Below are positions 41,958 to 53,790 of a stretch of 64,000 nucleotides of DNA, in pieces. Origin of the DNA: Morchella semilibera (lineage: Eukaryota > Ascomycota > Pezizomycetes > Pezizales > Morchellaceae); NCBI GenBank assembly GCA_009192285.1, contig CM018604.1, positions 2,170,001 to 2,234,000 of the forward strand, in the 5' to 3' direction. The position numbers and the translations under genes were made by a program. The notes under the pieces are model-generated. The model had not been told where the DNA came from and ran no database searches. It was given only the letters and a program-made list of their open reading frames with translations. Position 1 is the stretch's first letter. Each line of letters begins with the position of its first letter.

Positions 41958-44944
41958 TATTAAGGATTATGACCCATGTGTGATTAGGGTGGCCTTTTGA
42001 GCACGGGGTGACGGTAGAAGTAAGCGTCTTCTGTCCCAGCCTTCTGTCCTATCGCTGTCGTAAGTGAGGCTTAATGACTGGTCGTCCCTTTTTGCTTTCC
42101 CTATACTCTTATGGACTCGCGGTCGGGGCCCCAAAACCGCTGGTGATGGGTGATTGGATTATTTTGGTTCTGTACCACTAGAAACTTCGCAGCGTAAAAC
42201 GAGAGTGTCGATTATAAGAGAGGTCTCGATCTCATCAACTGTGAATTGTGCTACATATACCGCACTCGCCCGTAGCTGGTTAGGCAATTTCAATCCATAT
42301 TTTCTGCACCGTTTATTTTTCTAAGCGTTAGCATATTTTCGTGGGTTCCGATTAACTCTACTCTTTTCCAAGCTCTTCTGCCATAAGGCCACGGATAGAT
42401 AAACGATGTGCGCCACCGCACACCAATGCACTTTCACGGCCGCTCCAAACTCCACAAAATCACTGACTAGCCACTGATGTGCCCACTCCTAAAGGGCATA
42501 TGTCCATTTCATTCTATCCCCGTGGGTTCATCTCGACACAACCCCATGCCATGGGATGCAACTTTGTCGCACAAGGGCTCATGACCGTCTCCTGCCCCAT
42601 TCCAAAGGTATATTTACTCTTAGCCCCTCACAAACGCCTAAGACCCAGAGAAGTCATCTATCAACAGATAACCCTACTTAAACCTCTCGTGATAAAAGTG
42701 CTTTTCACGGTTAAAGGGATGAATTCCTACGAAAGCAGTCCTACATTTCATACCTATCACCTCCATGCGCTAGGTGCTACTACAAACGCCCAGCTTCTAT
42801 ACACTTGGATTTTGCAGTCATCTCCTATCCGCTTCCCTCGGAATCTACATCTTCTCGGGTCGGCTCAAAGCTCAGACTACCAGTATAGTCCGCATCACAC
42901 AGGCCAGCACCGGCTCGCAGTAATCCGGGGAGGATTTGGAAGCCTATCAAGGTGAGCCCCCATCCTTTTACTTATAGTGTATAAGTAGCTAAGGTTTTAG
43001 TATCCTCCATTGATATCGGCGCCCCATTTCCCTTTAATTCAGAGGTTTGCCCTAGTGGAGTAGGGAATGCGGCTACACAGTGAGCTCCGGAACAATAGGG
43101 GACATATTTCCGGGCCCTAGCCAGCAGTAAAACAGTCTCCACGGCTTTACTGAACCTTCTCTGTTAGTACGCTTGAACCTCCCGTGGAAGTAGGTTCGGC
43201 ACTCTCCTAGGAGAGATCTGGCGTGAAATAAATATTGATAACCATAGGCCTCTGAATTAGCTGAATGAGGTAGTTTAACCATGACCCTAAGATAAAGCCC
43301 CGGCTTAGGTGTTACTTTCTAAAACCCCTCTACATAGTAGAGCAGGCAGAGCCCCAGCTACTCACTGCTCCTGAGGAGCCAGGGAATATATTGGTGCTTG
43401 GGTGACTTATGATATCAACGAAGAGGTAAGCCTCATTCTCTAATAAGCTCAGTTCTTCAAGCCACCCGGAGCCCTCAAGATCTCATGTTAAACGCGAGTA
43501 TCCCCAAATCTTGAGATATTCGGCGGTGTTCTGACAATCGGTGTGCCAGAAGGCTGAGGACGACGGTGCCATGGTTGCTCTAGGTCACCCCCGAATAACT
43601 CAAGATGTCGCGATTTCCCCAAAAGCGTGAGTGAGGAAATGCTTCCAAGTCATCAACACCAGTAACTGATCTTGAGCGTCCATATATTTTTCCAGCGGAA
43701 TTAGGTTCGCGTCTGTTGTTTTGCGTTGCTGGAGGACCTGGTAGGCCGGGCAGCGCCGGAATGGAAGAGTATGCTGGGGAGGCCTCGTGCCCCCAAGTTG
43801 ATGCAGTTCGCTTTGGTGAATATTGACCATAAGGCTAATGGTATCTCAATCCGAATCAATAGGAGAGCAGCATTAGTACTCCGATACTGCACCGAAAATG
43901 ATCTTTGAGGTATCAGTCTCTTGACTCTGATACTACCTTAATGCCAGAACCCATGAATCTCTGGTCAGAAGGGACTAGGCGCACGCAAAGGTTAGCCAAG
44001 ACGGGACCCTCCCCCCCGAAGAGAACAAGGGAATACTTTAGCGCGTGCATTTGGCATTAGGTACACACCATTTATTCTGTGTTGCTCAAGAGTTTGGTCA
44101 TGAGACTGTATGCTCGCAATGCCCCTACTTGTGCTTATACCCAATCTCTGTCTCCCCCACTTAGAGATATATCGAGCAGATGCATGTATGTATACTGTTG
44201 TATGATATAGGCATGCATTTCTGCGAAGCGGGAGGGCTTGAGGCTACATAAAGATAACGATATCTACAACGGCCCCACAACAGTGACGAATATCCTCAGG
44301 ATCGGAGATTTCGCCTATCCCTGGAAGCGGCCTTTAGCCCAAGCCAAGTTCGCCGATGATGAATAGCCAATCTTGGGTGATAAAGCACTCCCAAGGCCCG
44401 AAAACCATAGTCACTGTGTTGGGGGCATCATAGAAACCTCGAGAGTAGGGCTGGATCAAACATTGCAAGTCCTTCTGCAATTACGGTCTGTGTGCTGGTT
44501 GTGTAACCAGGCGCCCGGCAAGGCGCGCTGTTCCGCGCGAGCCTAATCGTGCAGCAGGCCTAGGAGCAAGGGAGTCCTGAATTCCCTGATCATATTAAAA
44601 ATTTAGAACTAGTGTACCAGGAAGGTGTTGCTGATAGAAATATTCCGAAGCTGGACAGATCATGTAAAGATAGGGGCGAGCGCTGACAATATCTCCCGTT
44701 AGCTTAAATACACAGATATTTTTGTTAACGACTGAGGAGACCTAACATACGTGATTTAAACCATCATTTACCCCATAAGCCTTGTAGGTGACATCTAAAA
44801 GATGCTACTACTCCCCGGAGGTCAAGCATAATGACCTCCGAGGAGGATCGAAAGCCAGCATATCACGCCCACTGCGATGCTTGCAACCACCATACACCGC
44901 GATTGACTATGATACTCGTCAAAGCTTGTTCGGACTGTAAGTTA

Positions 44945-45099
44945 GACGACTTTCCTGACCATCCGGACACCCCCCTCACTCGGACAGTTAACGTAGAAAA
45001 AGGAGTATCAACAATTTAAGTGCCTCCTGTACCTCTTCTCTACCAATCGACATTGACTGTCAGAGTGAGGGGGGTGGCCGGGTGGCCAGGGAAGTCGTC
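44945..45099. mobile_element. MITE with TA target duplication
   Basis: A 155-bp element with arms of ~50 bp: GACGACTTYCCTGRCCAYCC then ACCCCCCTCACTC and GACAGT inward, flanked by TA at 44943-44944 and 45100-45101. The arms differ at roughly 7 positions. The frames seen across it on each strand are only translations of the inverted arms, not genes. Confidence 0.7.
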
Positions 45100-47021
45100 T
45101 ATGACTGTATACCACTCCGTCAGATCCCAGTCGAGGGCCGCCGCCACGCTATATACAGAAATTTCTGCGGTTACCCCTGTCCCGGGGGTGGGCGAAAATA
45201 CCGCATTCTTAACTCTTGTCTTAAAGGGCCGATGGCCTATACAATGTCTTGTCTAGGCCCTCAAAACTGAGAGGAGACCACTAGGAGCCCTGAACTATTG
45301 AAATTGACGAGCCACAATTTCATTCCTGAACTGAGAGTAGTTCCTACGCTGGTTTCCCAGACGAGAGGCTCCACAGAGCTAGCGATGGATGTTAGCAAAC
45401 AAAGACTGGAGGTTTCCCATGGCGTGTATCCGGCATCCGAAATATATTGAATGAACATATTCGTGGGAGGGGAATATTCTAAGCAGTAGTTGTGAGGGGA
45501 GTACGTCCTAGCACTATAGTCATTAACCCGTTAATATGGAATTCGTCCAGGAATCGGAAGTCGCGCGAATATGGTTCTCGGAGGAAGGAAAACGCATACT
45601 AATGATGCGTAAAACGGAGTATATATCTGGTAAAGTTATAACAGATTAGCATGACTCTAGTAGTTTGTACAAAAGAGAGAAGTTAAAATTCGGAAAAGGG
45701 GGTGGCGAAGAATGTAAATGTGGGGGTATCATTAGTATTGGGTGGTCGGGGTGGTTGCAATTGGGGTGTACAGATGATTTGGGATTTCCGGATGACCCGC
45801 CGAAGGTACATGTAAATAAGAAAGCAATTGCAATACAGTAGAAGGACACGTACACCACTAGCTGTTAAAGGAATATCTTTTATATAAATTATAAGGTATC
45901 TACCTTCTAGCTGCCCTGGAGGATGAATATATGATTACTCCAGCAGCTGAATGAAAGGCGGGCAGGGCATGTAGGCTGAAAACAATATAATTCAGCACCT
46001 CGAAAGACGAGAGGTAACTGAGCATGAGCCAGGCAGGAAGAGTGTTGCGGCAAGAATCTAGGAAAATACGGTAGCGGTGCATCATCCATTAACTGTGGCC
46101 CAAGGCTGTGTTAGTCTCAAAGCAGACGCTTTAAAAACTGGAAAGGAAACCACGGAGAAGTGGATCTAGGGATCCGCTAAAGCGTCTAGACCGCAACTTC
46201 AATATTTCCGAAAGAATTGTCGTGAGGAGAGGGCTCGAACGAGAAGAAACGTAGGTGGCGAGCCTCAGGGTTTGTATATCAGATGCGTGGCAATTGTGTA
46301 TTCTGTGTCTACTTTAATTGGGGTGGTGCGTAATGTGGAAAAATCGTATTTCAAAACGGTAGGAATGAGAGCATTTTAGAATCTCGAACAAGAATTCAGG
46401 AATGGACTCCCAAGGCAAAAGGGATAGGCACCTTACTGTTTGCAACTTCCTTATCCGGAATGAAATTCCGTGCGGTGAAAAACTAGCCCTGTTGATTGGC
46501 CCAGTTTGAGACCCGTAAATGAGGCGAATCGGAACTGTGGACCCCAGTAACCCAAATACCCAAATAAGAACGTGCAGTCCCTCGAGCCGCTACCCTGGGG
46601 ACACAATATCTCACTCGATCTCTCCATGCCTACTTCACTGCACCCAATACCAGCGTCGTAAACGACCTCATCCGTTTAATTTAACTCGCAGGTTTTCACC
46701 GCGCGTATGGCTCCTCAGCAATTGGCCCCCAGCGAACCGATCGATCGCCATCTGCCATGCGCGCCGGATAGTAATCGACCCGACTATTCCGTCGCCTCGC
46801 GAAGGCTGGGCTATCGTCTGCCCTTGTAAACCGGATTTTGATCAAACGTAGGGGGCAAGGCTAGTGGAGAGACTAAATGTAATGATCATCGGCGCGTTGT
46901 GATATTTCTGGAGCAGCCTAGATGGCAACCTCCGGACATATCCGGCTCACCGTCAATATCCCCATTGGCTTCGAGTCGTCCGATATCCATTCCACTTCAA
47001 CTCAACACGCCCCCAAGGAGT

Positions 47022-47212
47022 GCTCTTCATGGGGGTATGGCTCCCACAGTAGTGTAGCGCAACGCCTTGTAACATCAAGATTGACCACAGAGTACAAGGC
47101 AAGTTGATAAGATCAATACATGAATAGAATTCTCTGATTTTCCTATGGTCGTTTTCGACGTTCTTGGTCATTGCACCACACCCCGTGGGAACCATACCCC
47201 CGTGAAGTGGTC
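47022..47212 (-). mobile_element. MITE copy B (relative of 13958-14186)
   Basis: A ~191-bp element in the opposite orientation to copy A, sharing GTGAAGTGGTC-type and GGGGGTATGG ends and the internal matches. TA follows at 47213-47214; the other end (TGCTCTTCATGGGGG) has diverged and lacks the TA. About 40 bp shorter than copy A, so internal deletions have occurred. Confidence 0.65.
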
Positions 47213-48296
47213 TATATCACAACAGCACGTCTGATACTGTTCATGTAGTTAACTATTGCATTTAAGTTAAAGGTCAGGTTAGCAAGTACTTGGCTAAGCT
47301 AGATTCAGACCGATATGCGGGCAGAGTCTGTGGAATTCTTAAGCCATTGATGGGTGGAGGAAAGACAGGTAAGATAGTAAGTCGGTAAGTATGTGCTACT
47401 GTGGGATTTGGTAGCATCACAGTTCAGGGTAAGTACTGTGATAGGTTTGTTTCCTCCCTCCCTTTGTTTTTTTGTTTACAGTTCCTGGCGTGGGTCGGCC
47501 TGTAAGTAAGTCACGTGTACCTATGGATGTGGCTGGTTGGACGGTGAACGTGGGTAATATTTTTTTTAATTATTATAAAAATATGGCGATAGATGACCGT
47601 GCTTCTTAATATAGTATCTAGGTGAGTTATTAATGGTTCAGGTGATTGGTTTGATACTGGGCCGGGTAGAATGAGTGGCATACCCACATGTATGAGGTAT
47701 CAAAGATGCCTGTATCGTAACATTGACAATTTTCTTAAAATTTCCGTCCCATCTCATCCTATTAAAATGTACCTGGTCCATGTAAAATATGAACCCGCCT
47801 TGTATCTAGGCAGTTCAGTGATAGGTTGATTAATTGATGGTAAACAATACTACATGTAGATTGGGCTAGGAGATGAGACGCCGACACTGCCACATTTCTT
47901 TAACTGTACTCCATATAGACATGTTGCGAATGCAAATCCACTTATGATTACATGCAGCTACGTTTACTAGCCCATGCATGTTTACTTGACCTTTACCTGC
48001 GGAAGATATTGTTTCTTCAATAACGGCATCGTAACTCTATGTACGCTGAACCACTGTAATAACCACCTACTTGGGTTTGCCAAGAAATAGCTTGAGGCTA
48101 CAGTATTACGGAGTGAAGGGTAAGTTTGCTACGTTCTACTAACCTTTGACACCGTAGTACATACACTCATCTTGCTCGTCACATCCCCATCAACCAATAC
48201 GGACTCATTATCTGTATCGACCCATCGTCTGCCAACCACCTCGGCTGAACGCAAAGTAGCAATTGGTTTGTACTCTTATCAATAACTCTGAGTCCT

Positions 48297-49085
48297 ATGC
48301 TAATGCAGATGCTATCACCTGTAGGGAACCCTTTCAAGATGGCTGGACCTCCTCTACGTGAAGTTGTCTACACACCCGAATCGATTGACCAATTCCTTCT
48401 TCTTGGAATTTGTAATCGCATACTTCCGGCTACCAGATATGACTGGGCCAGGGTTACCGAAGAATACAACAGTAGCCTCGACAGCCGCAATTCTACCAAA
48501 GGAGCTGTACCTGTCAATGCCATTATCACCGTCTTTGGATTCATCTGTGATAGCCGCTCCTACACTACCTCAGGCAAACTGGCCGTTGCATTGCTAGATA
48601 AAGGCGTTGTGTGGGATATTCCGGGCACGAAGAAGAGAGAGGTCCCAGCCGAATTCCACGACGACAAGGAGGAGGATCCTAAAGGTCTTTCGCCAAAACG
48701 CATCAAGAAACGTGCTTCCTGCGATAATCAAGCTAGTGTTGGTGTTGGATCCACCTTTTCGAGTCAAGCACAGCGTGAGGCAGCAAAGACCACCCCTATC
48801 CGTCGTCCCGGGCAGGATGAGCCAGCGCAGGAGAGTAGGCCCAAAGATCGTGTAACCGTCATCAAAGCCCTCAAGAAGAGACTCCAACGTGCCGAAGGGA
48901 GGATTGATGTGTTGGGTGAGAGGAACGAGAAGCTACATGAGAGAAATGAAAAGTTGCACGAGAGGGTGGAGCGGCTTCAATCCGTAATTCAACGCATGAA
49001 AGAGAATGCTACCACCAGAGGGCTCAGCACCGGCGACGAGTATGAGGGAGAATCAGGTGCTGAGACCCTCGAAGAAGAATATTAG
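48297..49085 (+). CDS. SANT/Myb-like domain protein with C-terminal coiled coil
   Basis: A single-exon frame, 262 aa, from the first of three close ATGs; an alternative start is Met15. Residues ~24-60 (TPESIDQFLLLGICNRILPA then TRYDWARVTEEYNSS) have the L...RxLP..x.W..V...YN pattern of Myb/SANT-like domains such as the fungal/oomycete DUF6818 type. A basic Lys/Arg segment (GLSPKRIKKRAS) near 130 may be an NLS. Residues ~186-237 form a heptad coiled coil with the direct repeat ERNEKLHERNEKLHER. The gene at 50293 has the same layout, so I infer tandem paralogs. DNA binding is inferred by resemblance only. Confidence 0.7.
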   Translation: MLMQMLSPVGNPFKMAGPPLREVVYTPESIDQFLLLGICNRILPATRYDWARVTEEYNSSLDSRNSTKGAVPVNAIITVFGFICDSRSYTTSGKLAVALLDKGVVWDIPGTKKREVPAEFHDDKEEDPKGLSPKRIKKRASCDNQASVGVGSTFSSQAQREAAKTTPIRRPGQDEPAQESRPKDRVTVIKALKKRLQRAEGRIDVLGERNEKLHERNEKLHERVERLQSVIQRMKENATTRGLSTGDEYEGESGAETLEEEY

Positions 49086-50292
49086 CAATAGCTTGAGAAT
49101 AGTTTGATAGCGGCTGTACCAGATACCCACATGTCTTGTCTCAAGGTTATATTGATACGTGCAAATTATTCGCTAGCTAGCATCTCTATCTTTAATGTTT
49201 AAAAGCTTTGCTATAATACGAGGGCTTTTCCTCACATGGAGACGCCTCTATATTACAACCCTAGGGATTCGAGAATATCTTACTGATATTTAACTAGTAA
49301 TAGGCTACTCCGGGCCTCTCGATGCCCTAGGCCTTAAGAAATAATCCATTCCTCAATAAATATCATTATTTGTAGATAATTAGGTGGGTTATATACCAAA
49401 CATTATTTATCCTCATATCATATTGTTCTTCACTACAATTGGTTGTGCCGGCCCGGTAAACCAATAATGTTTCGCTCTGAAAACTAACCCTCACAAGGAA
49501 CTTTGCTTCATAATAATGCGTATGTTGCCACAGCAACCTTTTCAAACGCGTTATAGTAAAGCGCAGATAGTGTTTAATATAAGTGCACTATAGCTATTCT
49601 GATAACAGGGTAAAATGCGGACAGAGAACTTTATAAACAAAGCTATTACATGTAGGTACATACATGTATATATATAGCCATCCCTCCAGCTTCGTATACA
49701 TGCATTTTTATAGAAACCTTTGATGCCGCTCACCACTGTAGTGATATTTGCCCAATTTATGCCTGCGGTAAATTTGATCTTTTATGATAAATACATACAT
49801 GTAATCGAGCTCAGCCTAACCCTAACCCATTACAACCACCAATCTTGCCCAAGCCCCCAGCTTTGAAAGTGAAGAGAGGGTTTGCATAATATAAAAGCTA
49901 CATGTAGTGACCTCTAGGCTAACTAAACCAAGGAATTTATATCATTCGCTCTAAATACATGGCATGATGTATGTGTCTGTAAGCGGTGGGAGCTTGAGCA
50001 GCCCTCTAAAAAACGGATGATTCCCCGCAGGAAACCGTCCCTTTTCTTCTTGGTATAACCTTTATGTGTTTATTTTGGGATATCTAAACTGCTGGAGCGG
50101 CCCAAGCACTGCAAAAACACAAAACACACTTGAACAACTAAGTAGTATCTAGTGTAGTTACTCGCTGCCATTAGAAAAATAGTCTCAATTCCCGCACGCC
50201 ACATCTGGTAACTACCTTCCTCCATCGCCTCGCCCTAATATCTACTAAAACTCCCCCCGGGTCCGAACCAACGTCTAATAGAGCCTCAATGC
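49086..50292. other. intergenic
   Basis: No supported gene. A telobox lies at 49815-49828. TACATGTA motifs occur near 49645, 49660, 49795 and 49903, one of the denser clusters. Confidence 0.5.
49815..49828 (-). repeat. telobox-like interstitial repeat
   Basis: CCTAACCCTAACCC, more than two telomere-type units, ~0.5 kb before the 50293 gene. Confidence 0.6.
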
Positions 50293-51036
50293 ATGTGCAA
50301 TACTACGCCCCCTAGCATCAAAGACGCAAACGACCTTCTGTTTAGGACCTGCACCCGCCTACTCCCGAAAACCATGGCTGAATGGGGGGCGGTCGCTACC
50401 ACATTCAACAAGGAGTGGGAACTGGCCCAGTGTTTCCCTCAGGATGCACAAGGCCTTATCGGGAGATTTTCAAAATTGTGTCTTCGCCACCATAAAGATA
50501 TCGGCCAAACGGCACGCCGGCCGGCGAAACACCAACCGGCAGCAACCGACCCCGAGCAGACGGAGGGGCCAGAGGTTTTCAAAGGAACAAAGATTCATAG
50601 CAACGCACATTGTGCGGGGTCACCCACGGGAGAACCCTCCACACAATCCGATCTGGTCTCCGAGAATCCCACTACCAGTCTGAGTCCTATCGAAGCTGGC
50701 CCGCTCATCTTTCCAGTCGATCGTCGAAGTATCTGTATCGGAGGTGCACTGACATCCTGCCCTTGTGTCCCTGAAATTACTTTGGAACACCCCCGATCGA
50801 TTGAGATCAAGGCTCTCCAAAATGAGATTAGGCGTACGAAAGAGCAGCTGGAGCTGGTGGAGGAAAGTAAGGGAATGCTAGCAGAGGGTAAGGAAATGCT
50901 GGAACAGAAGTATGGGAAGCTCAAGCAAAGCAACGAAAAGATGCTCAAGCTCCTGAATAAGTTGGAACTGAAGATTCGGCTCAGCGGTGAAGCGGACTTC
51001 AACGTTTGGGAGCCGATGTTTTTTAATGATAATTAG
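50293..51036 (+). CDS. SANT/Myb-like domain protein with coiled coil, paralog
   Basis: A single-exon frame, 247 aa. Residues ~7-62 (PPSIKDANDLLFRTCTRLLP then WGAVATTFNKEW, LIGRFSKL) align with the N-terminal domain of the 48297 protein (RILPAT..DW..V...YN) and add the FSKL helix end typical of SANT-like folds. A Pro/Ser/Thr-rich linker follows. Residues ~169-230 (IEIKALQNEIRRTKEQLELV then KEMLEQKYGKLKQSNEKMLK) form a coiled coil that starts IKAL like the paralog's VIKALKK. Same strand, 1.2 kb apart. Function unknown; likely nuclear and oligomeric. Confidence 0.7.
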   Translation: MCNTTPPSIKDANDLLFRTCTRLLPKTMAEWGAVATTFNKEWELAQCFPQDAQGLIGRFSKLCLRHHKDIGQTARRPAKHQPAATDPEQTEGPEVFKGTKIHSNAHCAGSPTGEPSTQSDLVSENPTTSLSPIEAGPLIFPVDRRSICIGGALTSCPCVPEITLEHPRSIEIKALQNEIRRTKEQLELVEESKGMLAEGKEMLEQKYGKLKQSNEKMLKLLNKLELKIRLSGEADFNVWEPMFFNDN

Positions 51037-52185
51037 AGGGACTAGAGATATTAATGTTCTTAATTTTCTCGTGGCCTATAGGGAATACACGCAAATACCC
51101 AACATTCTATTCCAAATCACATCCTTTATCCGCCGGCAACACATCTGCCCTCGCCGGGTATACTTGACAAGTATAGCCAGCCTTTTACGCTTCTGAAAGG
51201 ACTAATTCAAATGGCAGATTCCCGTTCAAAGCCACCATAACTCACAACTTTATCCTTGGACGGTATCCTCGACTACTATCATATATGACGACGCTCCTAG
51301 CTAGAGGCATCTTGACTGTGATATGAGGGAAAGGGATAGGGAGTGGTTCATGAGTGCAATAGGACTCGTTATTATAGTTCTTTTTCTGCTGCTATTACTG
51401 TTATCCCTATTCTTATCTTTATTTTTTGGTTCCCTTTTTATCATTATCATAGTAACATGCAAGTTTCTATAAATCGAATTTTATATTTGGAACCCCCGGC
51501 GAACACGCGCTCGCCTTCTAAACGCGATTAGTCCTATTTCAATGTATTTACTATCGCTTTGAGCCGCAATGTAGACAATATTAATCGCCTACATATGTAC
51601 AATTGCGAGTTTAAGTGCGCCATTGCCGCCCACTAGCCAGAAAATTTAACTTAAGCTCAGTCAGATTATATAAGTACAAATAAGTACATGTACATATGTT
51701 CCAATCTCAATAGGACGTACATGTAGTTGTATATATAGTTCGGCAGTTCCTGCGCACTTCTAAAAAAATATGTACTTACTCTTGGCACGCACCCGCTATT
51801 CTTATTCCAGATTAGGGGATAGAGTACTGCCGAACGTATAAACTTTATTGAGCAACCGACATACAGGACAGAAAACCTTCTACAAAAAGAAGAAAGGAAA
51901 TACGCCCGCAATCCATTACAACAATAAACAGCAGTACAAAGGTTAGTAAGAATACATTAAGCCCTTGGAATCGTAAAGGTTTCATCGTAAAATGGGTATA
52001 TGTTCACCCTGGCGTGAACAAGGCCGGGAGGAGGAGGAAGAAACTAATATTTTTTTTTCTAATCACAGAATATCATGGCCGGTTAGTGGTGTAATTGACC
52101 ATAACAAGGCTTTTGGGAGTATTTGAACATACTGGAGTATCGTTGAATCCCTCTCTACTTGCCAGGGTGTACAGATCCGGTACTG
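51037..52185. other. intergenic between convergent genes
   Basis: No supported gene. TACATGTA motifs at 51685 and 51718. Poly-T (52050-52060) and AT-rich sequence follow. Confidence 0.5.
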
Positions 52186-53790
52186 TTAGTACCAGTTTTC
52201 CCCGCGCCTCTCGACCAGAGGTGCTGCCTGTTCAAGCAACGCGTAGCGTGCATGGAGACAGGGAATGGAAATCTCAATGAAGAACCTCAGGAAGAAGTTC
52301 TCATGGATCTCATCCCATGCCTTAGTTCCCGAATACATCGCTTGATAGTAGGGTACCATTTCCAACAACCATTTATCATTTTCCCTGTTGAAAGCAATGT
52401 TGCTAATCTGGCGAAGGTCGAACTGGGCAGGATCGGTCAGGGTCAAAGCAGCGAGAGCTTTGCTTCCGTCAACGTCAACTTTAGTGTGGGCTGGCATCTC
52501 CTTGTTATCCTCTGAAGCTTTAAGCCCAACTGGAAGAGGAACGTTTTCTTGCTGGGTAGGGGTGTCCTCGCCAATACCATTACCATCCTCAATAACACCC
52601 TCGCTCCCGATTCCGTTTTCGCCGAGCTCCTCATCGTCTTCGATCTCAATTTCCTCGTCCTCAATTTCCTCGTCCCCCTTGATTTCGTCGTCTTCGACGA
52701 TCCCTTCGTCCCCGGATTCGTGATCTTCGTCGTTGGTGGTCGACGGGGCCGCAGAGGCTGGTCCGGAGTCTTCCGACTCAGAGCTACTGCATTGCAGCTC
52801 CAAGTTATAGTCGTCGAGGTTATCGTCGTCGTCATCCTCGTCGTCGAGGTTATCATCGTCATCATCATCCTCGCCGTCGTAGCCGTCCTCGTCTTCGTCG
52901 TTGTCCTCGTCCATTGGCTCAGCCCCGGCACCAATTGCAGCCAACTCTCCAACATTATCACTTGAAAATTTTACCCTTTTCGAGGAGAATGTTGAAGTCT
53001 GCTGCTGTGGGTCCTGTGCCTGGTCAAGCATCTCATCCGCCATCCTAAGTTCGTATTCATACTCGGCAACCTGTCTGGCTCTCTCACGTATCGCTGCCTC
53101 CTTACGCTCATCCATTAGCTGCATGAACTCCTCACCGGACAGTCCACTAGGGTGGCCAGCTCGCTGCGGAGTCTGAGTACCATCCCCCATAGCCCATGAG
53201 TAACCCCACTCCCGTGCACGCTTCCACGAGTCCTCCTTAGCCTCGTTGAATTGCATGCTCTCAGCCCTTGTCAGAAGTGTACTTTTGGCCTTTCGCAACG
53301 GCGAAGTCTTCACCTGTGTCTGGATGGTACGCATGCTGCCACCCATGTGGGACAATTGGTACTTGCATTGTTCCTTAAGGTCTCCATGGAGCGGCTTTCG
53401 GCGGATACTGTTAGTAGGGATAATGGAAAAGGATCCCAACTGTCCGCGGCGTGGAGGTGACTGTCCGTGGTCATGAATTGGCCCTCCAAACATCCCCATC
53501 TGTGGAACAGAGGCCATATGAGGGATGGGAAGCGAGGAACGAAGGTCCTTGGTCGGATACTGAGGGGACATAGGCGGAAGGACAATATGGAAGCCCAACT
53601 CGCCCGGCTGCGGGGCCTTGATTACCGCGGGGGCTTTATTCCGATTGGCTAGATCCAACATTTCGAGATCCTCAAGTTTTTCTGTCTCTGGAGATGTTTC
53701 ACGACGCTTTTTTTGGAGTGGGTTTAGTGGGGCTGCTGCCCGCTCCATTGAATGGGATTGATAGCCCAAGTTTACAGCTTGCCCTGCCAT
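52186..53790 (-). CDS. very acidic hypothetical protein with RVKF motif
   Basis: An open frame of 534 aa from ATG 53790 (the frame runs four codons upstream without another ATG). Residues 1-170 are Pro/Ser/basic and probably disordered (NPLQKKRRETSPE is NLS-like). Residues 180-260 are helical (FNEAKEDSWKRAREWGYSWA, IRERARQVAEYEYELRMADE). SKRVKFSS (271-275 KRVKF) is a textbook PP1-docking RVxF motif. Residues 292-400 are an acidic tract with a DDDDDNLDDE repeat and many Glu-Ile/Glu-Asp units. The last ~100 residues look folded (DKWLLEMVPYYQAMYSG, WDEIHENFFLRFF). Acidic tracts of this size are typical of histone-chaperone-like or chromatin proteins, but no family is recognised. The opposite-strand frames are shadows. 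Confidence 0.7.
   Translation of the reverse strand: MAGQAVNLGYQSHSMERAAAPLNPLQKKRRETSPETEKLEDLEMLDLANRNKAPAVIKAPQPGELGFHIVLPPMSPQYPTKDLRSSLPIPHMASVPQMGMFGGPIHDHGQSPPRRGQLGSFSIIPTNSIRRKPLHGDLKEQCKYQLSHMGGSMRTIQTQVKTSPLRKAKSTLLTRAESMQFNEAKEDSWKRAREWGYSWAMGDGTQTPQRAGHPSGLSGEEFMQLMDERKEAAIRERARQVAEYEYELRMADEMLDQAQDPQQQTSTFSSKRVKFSSDNVGELAAIGAGAEPMDEDNDEDEDGYDGEDDDDDDNLDDEDDDDDNLDDYNLELQCSSSESEDSGPASAAPSTTNDEDHESGDEGIVEDDEIKGDEEIEDEEIEIEDDEELGENGIGSEGVIEDGNGIGEDTPTQQENVPLPVGLKASEDNKEMPAHTKVDVDGSKALAALTLTDPAQFDLRQISNIAFNRENDKWLLEMVPYYQAMYSGTKAWDEIHENFFLRFFIEISIPCLHARYALLEQAAPLVERRGENWY

Larger units (their letters stand above)
41958..48296. other. long intergenic region with MITEs
   Basis: About 6.3 kb. 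Supported contents are MITEs at 44945-45099 and 47022-47212. A 158-codon frame at 42479-42955 starts with GTG and lacks partners. A GC-rich block at 46519-46860 has open frames on both strands without a clear winner. Confidence 0.45.

Noticed and set aside
42479-42955. 158-codon plus-strand frame
   Set aside because: GTG start; the internal ATG gives no recognisable protein; a donor at its end leads to a stop four codons on.
44831-45256. Two consecutive short frames
   Set aside because: They are translations of the inverted arms of the MITE at 44945-45099.
46519-46851. 110-codon frame in a GC-rich block
   Set aside because: A similarly open frame exists on the other strand, and neither has partners or a known motif.
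46953-47195. 80-codon minus-strand frame resembling one at 13925-14161
   Set aside because: The similarity is due to the shared MITE, not a gene family.
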